Shown here: positions 24,278 through 29,520 of the stretch, piece by piece
Position numbering within the stretch: position 1 is the stretch's first letter
Layout: each line of letters begins with the position of its first letter
Source: an uncultured Clostridia bacterium
GTDB taxonomy: Bacteria; Bacillota; Clostridia; Christensenellales; Aristaeellaceae
Direction: 5' to 3'
DNA length: 29,520 nt
Assembly: GCA_934647165.1 (NCBI GenBank)
Contig: CAKUFA010000032.1
Location: 1 to 29,520 of the forward strand
The notes under the pieces: generated by a model
Told to the model about the DNA's origin: nothing
Database searches by the model: none
Seen by the model: only the letters and a program-made list of their open reading frames with translations
Translations under genes and position numbers: made by a program

Positions 24278-25284
24278 TACTCTTTCACTCCCTCCAACGC
24301 TTCTTTGATTTTCACCGCTATATCATAGGCAAGATTTACCGGGACGGCGTTTCCAACTTGCTTGTATTGTTCTCCCACCGTTCCGCAGAACTCCCATTCA
24401 TCCGGGAAGCTTTGACACCTTGCGTTCTCTCTCACAGTAAAAGGGCGAGGTTCTAACGGATGGCATCTATCCGTCTGCTTTTGACTGGGAGAAGTCAATA
24501 CAGCAAGAGAGGGTTCATCCATACTCAAACGGCGGAGTATGCCCGTTCTGCCTCCACCCATATCCCAGCAGCTTTTCATATAGTCCTTTGCTATATCCTC
24601 GGGAATATCTCTCCAATAACCACCAGGAGGAACAAGAGAGAAAATAGCCTCTTTCTTTGCGGAGTATCGTGTTCCAAGACTTTCCGGCACATCCTGTAAT
24701 ACATCCCTCAAAACAGGTTTATATTCGTGCGGAGTAGGGTATTCAAAACTAATACTATCCTTCAAATCATCGCGAATACCAATAGTGATTAGCCTTTCTC
24801 TCTTTTGTGCTACTCCATAATCCCACGCGTTGAGAACCTTATACTGAATACTATACCCAGCATCTTCAAACACAGATACCATTGTTTTATAAGTTTTTCC
24901 GTTGTCGTGAGTTAGCAAACCTCTAACATTTTCAAACAAAAACATTTTTGGCTGTAATTTCTGGAGGAATATAGCATAATGATAGAAAAGCGTCCCTCGG
25001 GTATCTTCCAGTCCTAACCGCTTTCCGGCATAGGAAAAGGCTTGACAGGGGGCACCGCCGGAAAGCAAGTCCAATTCTCCTTTTTTAATAGAGAAGTATT
25101 CCTCCAAATCAAGGCAAGAGATATTCGCTATATCATCACAAATTACATTCCATTCCGGGCGGTTCTTCTTTAGAGTATCAGACGCAGGTTTATTGAGCTC
25201 AATCAATCCAATAGTGTCAAACCCTGCCTTTTCAATACCCAAAGCCAAACCACCAGCACCAGCAAACAACTCAATGCACTTCAC
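24277..25284 (-). CDS. DNA (cytosine-5-)-methyltransferase of a type II restriction-modification system
   Basis: A 335-residue C5-cytosine methyltransferase. Motif I FAGAGGLALG (7-16), catalytic Cys80 in GGAPCQAFS, motif VI ENV (118-120), motif VIII QKRER (160-164) and motif X GNAVP (311-315) are all present and in order. The target-recognition region lies between VIII and X. Pairing with an Eco47II-type enzyme suggests modification of GGNCC. The start is a GTG at 25284 with AAGGGGAT 8 bases upstream. It is AT-rich like its partner. No controller (C) protein gene is seen. Confidence 0.93.
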   Translation of the reverse strand: MKCIELFAGAGGLALGIEKAGFDTIGLIELNKPASDTLKKNRPEWNVICDDIANISCLDLEEYFSIKKGELDLLSGGAPCQAFSYAGKRLGLEDTRGTLFYHYAIFLQKLQPKMFLFENVRGLLTHDNGKTYKTMVSVFEDAGYSIQYKVLNAWDYGVAQKRERLITIGIRDDLKDSISFEYPTPHEYKPVLRDVLQDVPESLGTRYSAKKEAIFSLVPPGGYWRDIPEDIAKDYMKSCWDMGGGRTGILRRLSMDEPSLAVLTSPSQKQTDRCHPLEPRPFTVRENARCQSFPDEWEFCGTVGEQYKQVGNAVPVNLAYDIAVKIKEALEGVKE

Positions 25285-25319
25285 GTTGTTTTATCCCCTT
25301 ATCTTTCTTTTCCGTTGTG

Positions 25320-25358
25320 TTATTCGCATATCTCAACGATTGCTGTTGGCTTTTTCAT
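25320..25358 (-). other. Possible 12-codon leader ORF before the methyltransferase
   Basis: An ATG at 25358 with GAGGAG and AAGG upstream opens a frame encoding MKKPTAIVEICE and stops at 25320, 35 bases before the methyltransferase GTG. It could be a leader peptide that delays or tunes translation, or chance. Confidence 0.2.
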
Positions 25359-25394
25359 TACCTTATACTCCTCAGCCTTACCACTGAAAATTCT

Positions 25395-25429
25395 CTTATA
25401 CCAAAGCTTTTTTGTTTCTCATCTGTCAA
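25395..25429 (-). promoter_or_regulatory. Possible promoter of the restriction-modification genes
   Basis: On the minus strand an extended -10, TGG-TATAAG (hexamer 25400-25395), lies about 110 bases before the methyltransferase start. A perfect TTGACA (25429-25424) is present, but at 23 bases' spacing, too far for normal use, so either the extended -10 acts alone or the promoter is poorly placed. Confidence 0.3.
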
Positions 25430-25461
25430 GAGTAGGTTTTGAGATTAAAAGGTTATTGAAA

Positions 25462-25475
25462 GCATGGGGTCTTTT
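25462..25475 (+). repeat. Right arm of the inverted repeat around the restriction-modification island
   Basis: GCATGGGGTCTTTT is the exact reverse complement of 23424-23437. It lies 31 bases from the stop codon of the SNF2 helicase gene, so the two arms mark the edges of the AT-rich insert closely. Confidence 0.6.
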
Positions 25476-25505
25476 TGTACGGCATCTCAGCCGCTTATTT
25501 TCTAT

Positions 25506-28500
25506 TTACGCAAACAGTGCGCGGATATCCTGTTCGGTCAGCGCCGTCACCAGCTCCTCGCCGGGGGTAATCAGCTGATCGAACAACGCTTTCTTGCGCT
25601 GTCCCAGCGCCACCACCTGCTCCTCGATGGAGCCGTGGGTCACCAGACGGATAACCTCCACCTTCTTGGTTTGGCCAATGCGGTGGGCGCGGTCGGTCGC
25701 CTGATCCTCTGCCGCGGGGTTCCACCACGGATCGTAATGAATCACCATATCCGCACCTGTAAGGTTAAGCCCCGTGCCGCCCGCCTTCAGGGAAATGAGG
25801 AAAATCTGCCCTGTGCCTGCATTGAACTGCTCGGTCATCTCCAGCCGTTTGGCAGGAGGTGTTTCACCATCCAGATACATGCAGCTGTAGCCAGCCTCCT
25901 CCAGCTGGCGGCGCAGGATCTTCAGCATCGAGGTGAACTGAGAGAACAGCAGCACCCGCCGCCCGGCCTGGATGGCACCCGGCAGGATCTCCAGCAGCAT
26001 ATCCAGTTTACCGGACGCACCCGCATAGTCCGACAGGACCAGCGCAGGATGGCAGCAAATCTGCCGCAGCTCCGTGATGGCTGCCAGCACTTCCGTGCGG
26101 CCGCGTCCAAGTCCCTTTTCGGCCATAACGTGATCCACCCGGTCGCGCAGGCGCACCATGGCCGCCTGATAAACCTTCTCCTGCTCAGGCGTCATCTGCG
26201 CGGTCAGGGTAGTCTCAATCTTGTCAGGCAGCTCGGTCAGCACGTCCTTCTTCAGCCTGCGCATGAGGAAGGGGCGAATGCGGCGGCGCAGATCGTCCGC
26301 GTCTTCGCCATCCTGATATTTACGCAGGAACGCGCTGTAACTGAGCAGATAGCCGGGCAGCACAAAATCGAAAATGCTCCACAATTCACCGGTGCTGTTT
26401 TCCATGGGCGTACCGGTGAGGGCAAAGCGCGTTTGCGCATGCAGCTGCTTAACGGCCACAGCCCCCACGCTGCCCGCGTTTTTGATATGCTGCGCCTCAT
26501 CCAGGATGACAAAGCGAAAGTCCATATCCTTCAGCAGATCGACATCCCTGCGAATCAGCGGATAGGAAGTGATGAGCACATCCACATCCCTGGCATTGCG
26601 CACATGGGCAATTTGTGAAGCGCGCTGTGCGCTGGAGCCGGAGAGCACCATCACGCTCATCTCCGGGGTAAAGCGTGTCAGCTCACTGAGCCAGTTGTAA
26701 GTCAGCGATGTGGGCGCTACCACCAGCGAGGTTTGCCCCTCCTTGCGGGTTGCCTTCAGCATGGCGATCACCTGTACGGTTTTGCCAAGCCCCATGTCAT
26801 CTGCCAGAATGCCGCCCATGTGCAGCTTATCCAGCGTCATCAGCCAATGGAAGCCCCGCTGCTGATAAGGCCTCAGGCTCAGCCCCTGGGGCAGCTGAAT
26901 CTTTTCTTCATCCGGATCCACCAGCGCTTTCACCGTTTTGAGAACGGAACCATCCACCTCCACCGGCAGCTTAGCGCTTTCCAGCAGGCTGTTCAGATAG
27001 CAGGTACGGAAGGCATTCAGGGACACCGTGTCTCCCTCGGGATACACAGCCTCCGCCCCCTCCAGGGTCGCCGCCTCATACACGCTGTCAGCCAGGGGCT
27101 GCCACTCGTCCATGCCGCTCAGATCCAGGAAAGAGCCGTCCTTCAGGCGGAAATAACGCCGGTGTTTGCTCAGCGCCTCCAGGATGCCCAGGATCTCCTC
27201 CGCAGGTTCTCCGTTTTCAGTGAAACTCAGTTCCAGCCGGCCGCCGCTCATGCGCATGCGGCCTTTCAGCAGCGGTTTACGCGGCGTCATTTTGCGGAAG
27301 TCCCGGCTCAGATACACCTCGCACATGCCTTGCAGCTTTTGCACCCCGCCGGATACAAAGTCATAGATGGCGTCCTGCCCGGTGAGATACACCCGGCCTT
27401 TCCGCACATAGAAGCCTGCGCCGCCAAGCGCATCCAGCACCTGCCGCTCCGCCGCCGCATCCCGCAAAAGCAGTTTGCCCGTGCGGGGCATAGCCTCCGG
27501 TTCCGGCGCTTCGTCAAAGGGGTCAATAGCCTCCTCGCCATAGCGGAACTGGGTGCGCGCCACCACCTCCTTACCTTCCCGGTCAAGATACAGCCGGGCA
27601 ACGAGAGGCAGCTTCACCAACTGCTTTTCCAGGTCCGGATCCATTTCCACCACGCCTGTCAGCTTCAAAAACGGAACAATTTCGCCAATCACGCGGGTGG
27701 TCTGCTTCATGGGAAATTCAAACACGCTGCGGGCGCCGAACTGTTCCTGCCACAGCACGCGCATCACCCGCTGCTGCTGCGGCTCCAGCGCCACCACCGC
27801 ACCACTGACCACCGCATATGCGCAGGAGGACACCAGGGGTTGGAAGTCCTTGGGGAACAGCGCCGTAATGGTCAGCCCGCGCAGAGATCCGGTCACCCGA
27901 TAGTGCAGCGGCAGCCGTGCCGCGCGCACACGCTTCACCGTCATAGCTTTTTCGCCCACCGCCATGCGGAAGGGCATGCTCTCCAGTTCCTTGAGCACCG
28001 CTTCAGCGAAAGGCTCAGGCAGCGCCATCACCCGCAGGTCAGCCCCACGCAGGGTGGAACCCGCTTCCTTCTGCGCCAGGCACAGCGCCCGCAGGATATT
28101 CAAAAGTCGCATTTCCGCCGGGCCAAAGTGCATCCACTCCGGCTGATACACAAAGCCTTTGCCGAACTCCATGCTCTGTCCCGCATCCACACATTCAATC
28201 ATCTGTGGGATGGAGCGCACCACATACAGCCGCTCCTCGCCCACGCGCAGGCCCAGGCGCAGCCGCGGCTTCTGCTTGGCGCCGCCCCCTTCATAAATCA
28301 GCGTGACTTCCATGCGCAGCGTACCATCCTCCGGCAGGGCGGACTCCATGGCCGCCAGCAGCTTGGGCGCAGCCTGCGCAGCTTTCTGGCGCAGCATTTC
28401 ATCCAGCGCGCCGGTTTCCTGTGCCATCAGGGTTGCGGCTACCACATGGCGGCACGCACCTTTCTCATTCCAGATATCGCAAGTGCATTTGGCGGGCTCG

Positions 28501-28667
28501 CCGGGGGTAAAAATGACCTCCCGCCTGGGGGTGCCCGCAACAACATATTTCATCAATGTGGCGCTCTGCTCGGTCACACGCACGCCGCCGCGTTTATAAA
28601 GCGTCTCCCCGGCCAGATATTCCTGCTCCCCAGCCTGAAGACGTAGTCGCATAGGTCCTTGTGTCAT
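25506..28667 (-). CDS. SWIM zinc finger SNF2-family helicase
   Basis: A 1053-residue SF2 ATPase of the bacterial SNF2 type (RapA/HepA-like relatives), acting on DNA or nucleoprotein. The N-terminal SWIM zinc finger is CxCx8CxH (Cys61, Cys63, Cys72, His74). A central 500-residue region has no clear motif (a bacterial SNF2-associated domain). The ATPase has ADDMGLGKT (622-630), DEAQH (723-727), GTPMENS, and the helicase C-terminal lobe with LFSQFTSML, LISLKAGGTGLNLT and DRAHRIGQ. The start has GGAGTGA about 7 bases upstream. No terminator was found after the stop. The cellular role of these proteins in Firmicutes is poorly known. Confidence 0.93.
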   Translation of the reverse strand: MTQGPMRLRLQAGEQEYLAGETLYKRGGVRVTEQSATLMKYVVAGTPRREVIFTPGEPAKCTCDIWNEKGACRHVVAATLMAQETGALDEMLRQKAAQAAPKLLAAMESALPEDGTLRMEVTLIYEGGGAKQKPRLRLGLRVGEERLYVVRSIPQMIECVDAGQSMEFGKGFVYQPEWMHFGPAEMRLLNILRALCLAQKEAGSTLRGADLRVMALPEPFAEAVLKELESMPFRMAVGEKAMTVKRVRAARLPLHYRVTGSLRGLTITALFPKDFQPLVSSCAYAVVSGAVVALEPQQQRVMRVLWQEQFGARSVFEFPMKQTTRVIGEIVPFLKLTGVVEMDPDLEKQLVKLPLVARLYLDREGKEVVARTQFRYGEEAIDPFDEAPEPEAMPRTGKLLLRDAAAERQVLDALGGAGFYVRKGRVYLTGQDAIYDFVSGGVQKLQGMCEVYLSRDFRKMTPRKPLLKGRMRMSGGRLELSFTENGEPAEEILGILEALSKHRRYFRLKDGSFLDLSGMDEWQPLADSVYEAATLEGAEAVYPEGDTVSLNAFRTCYLNSLLESAKLPVEVDGSVLKTVKALVDPDEEKIQLPQGLSLRPYQQRGFHWLMTLDKLHMGGILADDMGLGKTVQVIAMLKATRKEGQTSLVVAPTSLTYNWLSELTRFTPEMSVMVLSGSSAQRASQIAHVRNARDVDVLITSYPLIRRDVDLLKDMDFRFVILDEAQHIKNAGSVGAVAVKQLHAQTRFALTGTPMENSTGELWSIFDFVLPGYLLSYSAFLRKYQDGEDADDLRRRIRPFLMRRLKKDVLTELPDKIETTLTAQMTPEQEKVYQAAMVRLRDRVDHVMAEKGLGRGRTEVLAAITELRQICCHPALVLSDYAGASGKLDMLLEILPGAIQAGRRVLLFSQFTSMLKILRRQLEEAGYSCMYLDGETPPAKRLEMTEQFNAGTGQIFLISLKAGGTGLNLTGADMVIHYDPWWNPAAEDQATDRAHRIGQTKKVEVIRLVTHGSIEEQVVALGQRKKALFDQLITPGEELVTALTEQDIRALFA

Positions 28668-28674
28668 CCAATCT

Positions 28675-28821
28675 TCACTCCAACAATTCCGTTAAGGTTG
28701 ACGCTGCCAAAACAGCATCCTTGATAACTTCTCTTTTCGCACCGCAAAATCCTTCTGTGAAAGGAAGAGGCCGCACGTTTTTTCTGTAACAAAAGCGCAT
28801 ACCCGGGTCGAAAATGGGCAT
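28675..28821 (-). CDS. Possible 48-residue small ORF upstream of the SNF2 helicase
   Basis: An ATG at 28821 with AAGGG 4 bases upstream opens a 48-codon frame whose last part, REVIKDAVLAASTLTELLE, has the look of an amphipathic helix. Its TGA (28677-28675) lies inside the helicase ribosome site, 8 bases before the helicase ATG, so it would be translationally coupled. An internal ATG at 28800 gives 41 residues. No family is recognised, and a chance frame is quite possible. Confidence 0.25.
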   Translation of the reverse strand: MPIFDPGMRFCYRKNVRPLPFTEGFCGAKREVIKDAVLAASTLTELLE

Positions 28822-28824
28822 ACT

Positions 28825-29022
28825 GCCCTTAAGGACAGCAGGAAGCCAACACGCAGCTGCCTCGCCTGCGGGAAAAACATTCCGTTTTTGCCCATTGCGC
28901 GGAGGATGTCTGCCAAGCCTTCCGCGCCTCTTTCACTGGCGGAGAAAACCTGCCGCCCAGGGAGCGCAGCTGTCCCCGTCCCTTAAGGAAAGCAGCTGCC
29001 GCTGTTTCCTTAAGGGCTTTTT
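28825..29022 (+). ncRNA. Structured non-coding region ending in a strong terminator
   Basis: No plus-strand gene precedes it, yet a strong terminator is present: CCCTTAAGGAAA (28980-28991) with TTTCCTTAAGGG (29005-29016), extended by GCAG/CTG, then CTTTTT. GCCCTTAAGGA at 28825-28835 can pair perfectly with 29007-29017, enclosing further hairpins: CAGCTGC (28854-28860) with GCAGCTG (28966-28972), GGGAAAAAC/GTTTTTGCCC near 28870, GCGCGGA/TCCGCGC near 28900-28930 and GGCGG/CCGCC near 28938-28957. CCCTTAAGGAxAGCAG occurs twice (28826, 28980) and GCAGCTGCC twice (28853, 28992). This could be a small RNA of about 200 bases. I do not recognise a known RNA family, and the promoter is unclear. Confidence 0.4.
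28980..29022 (+). terminator. Rho-independent terminator with a 12-bp core stem
   Basis: CCCTTAAGGAAA (28980-28991) pairs with TTTCCTTAAGGG (29005-29016). The stem continues as CAG/CTG past one bulged G, and CTTTTTG follows. On the minus strand there is no T-run, so the transcript it ends must run along the plus strand. Confidence 0.75.
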
Positions 29023-29154
29023 GCCTGCGGATATGAATGCGCTTCCGGTATGGCTTTGCACCGTTTTGGGAAACGATTTTTCTTCTTCTATCCGCCTGTC
29101 TTTCCCTCCACCGCCATAAAATTTCTGTTTTGCAAAAAAAGTTCTTCTTTTCCC

Positions 29155-29183
29155 TTTACAAAGCAAAAAGAATATGCTATAAT
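29155..29183 (+). promoter_or_regulatory. Promoter of tRNA-Ala
   Basis: TTTACA (29155-29160) and a perfect TATAAT (29178-29183) are separated by 17 bases, with TGC extending the -10. The tRNA begins 13 bases after the -10. Confidence 0.85.
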
Positions 29184-29196
29184 ACTGCTTGTTCGT

Positions 29197-29272
29197 GGGG
29201 CATTAGCGCAGTTGGTAGCGCACAACACTGGCAGTGTTGGGGTCAGGAGTTCGAATCTCCTATGCTCCACCA
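29197..29272 (+). tRNA. tRNA-Ala (anticodon GGC)
   Basis: A full cloverleaf is visible: acceptor GGGGCAT with ATGCTCC, D stem GCGC/GCGC, anticodon stem CAACA/TGTTG with loop CTGGCAG (anticodon GGC, reading GCC), and T stem AGGAG/CTCCT with TTCGAAT. The discriminator is A, and CCA is encoded at 29270-29272. It is a single tRNA with its own promoter and terminator. Confidence 0.97.
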
Positions 29273-29273
29273 A

Positions 29274-29329
29274 AACAATATAATCCGAACCTTGTGCCGA
29301 TTGGTCATGGGTTCGGATTTATTGTTTTT
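29274..29329 (+). terminator. Terminator of tRNA-Ala
   Basis: AATCCGAACC (29282-29291) pairs with GGTTCGGATT (29310-29319). An outer AAAACAATA can pair with ATTGTTTT beyond a one-base offset, ending in TTTTT. Confidence 0.75.
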
Positions 29330-29361
29330 ATGGAAGAAATTGAGGACTGGTAATAAAGAAA

Positions 29362-29395
29362 CCGGGAGGACTGCCGATCAGGGCAATCCTCCCGG
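29362..29395 (-). terminator. Terminator of the partial gene at the right edge
   Basis: CCGGGAGGA (29362-29370) pairs with TCCTCCCGG (29387-29395), with an inner TGCC/GGCA stem. On the minus strand it is followed by TTTCTTTATTA. It lies just after the stop codon at 29401. Confidence 0.75.
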
Positions 29396-29400
29396 CTTCT

Positions 29401-29520
29401 TTATGTAGATGCACAGTCCGTATTCTCTTTCTTTGCTTTCCATTCGGCAAATGCCTTTTTGCCACCTTCGCTTTCGTAGTACTTCTGAATTACCGGAAGC
29501 AGACTCCGTGCCAGCGATTC
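29401..29520 (-). CDS. C-terminal end of an unrecognised protein, cut by the window edge
   Basis: The minus-strand frame is open from the window edge to a TAA at 29403-29401 and gives about 39 residues ending AFAEWKAKKENTDCAST, preceded by LLPVIQKYYESEGG. The sequence is helical and charged. A terminator follows directly, which supports a real gene. I do not recognise the family. It is AT-richer than the housekeeping genes and lies next to a tRNA gene, so a mobile element is possible but unproven. Confidence 0.55.
   Translation of the reverse strand, partial: ESLARSLLPVIQKYYESEGGKKAFAEWKAKKENTDCAST

Noticed and set aside
23424..25475. A full transposon carrying the restriction-modification genes
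   Set aside because: No transposase or integrase is present between the inverted repeats and no clear target duplication is seen outside them.
26733..28646. A 637-codon plus-strand frame over the SNF2 helicase
   Set aside because: The composition is His/Gln/Arg-rich with no family features, and the opposite strand carries intact helicase motifs.
28825..29022. A riboswitch or attenuator controlling a downstream gene
   Set aside because: No protein gene follows on the plus strand; the next unit is tRNA-Ala with its own promoter. Both alternative stems end before the T-run, so no antiterminator is apparent.
29060..29080. A second terminator-like hairpin (CGTTT/AAACG followed by ATTTTT)
   Set aside because: The stem is only 5 bp and no transcript requiring it is evident.

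Overview
The window looks like the chromosome of an anaerobic, GC-rich Clostridia bacterium, most likely of the Oscillospiraceae/Ruminococcaceae type found in the gut. The evidence is a Firmicutes-type priA-def-fmt-rsmB-rlmN-prpC-prkC-rsgA-rpe operon, a rubrerythrin, AGGAGG ribosome binding sites, secreted proteins with Gram-positive-style signal peptides, and high GC throughout except for one low-GC island. The species cannot be named from the sequence alone.

Layout. Positions 1-615 hold a broken gene end and structured sequence without a convincing gene. Positions 668-4694 carry two separately transcribed, secreted flavoprotein reductases on the minus strand, each with an N-terminal FMN-binding (flavinylation) domain followed by a fumarate-reductase-type FAD domain. 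An L-fucose isomerase family gene (5067-6551, plus) and a rubrerythrin gene (6622-7164, minus) follow. From 7436 a strong promoter drives a NusG-domain-II protein, an ApbE flavin transferase lipoprotein and a large membrane-anchored protein with six FMN-attachment motifs (7545-11344). Positions 11606-23392 form one tightly packed housekeeping operon (priA, def, fmt, rsmB, rlmN, a PP2C phosphatase, a PASTA kinase, rsgA, rpe and a secreted EreA/ChaN-like protein). An AT-rich type II restriction-modification pair (23492-25284, minus) is framed by a perfect 14-bp inverted repeat. A SWIM/SNF2 helicase (25506-28667, minus), a 500-base non-coding stretch with strong RNA structure, a tRNA-Ala(GGC) and the end of one more minus-strand gene complete the window.

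How the parts work together. The first 11 kb read as an extracytosolic flavin-based electron transfer module. ApbE can attach FMN to Thr in SGAT motifs. The six-FMN protein is a plausible electron wire at the outer face of the membrane, and the two reductases, which carry the same motif, are plausible terminal acceptors for small dietary or host-derived substrates. One reductase lacks the usual catalytic Arg of fumarate reductases, so its substrate or chemistry is probably different. An array of GGTTACATG-type repeats lies between the rubrerythrin promoter and the flavin operon promoter and may coordinate the two.

The points I would look at first are the reductase with a replaced active site, the near-identical internal repeats of the six-FMN protein, the repeat array at 7282-7372, the inverted repeats around the restriction-modification island, and the structured, terminator-ended region at 28825-29022.
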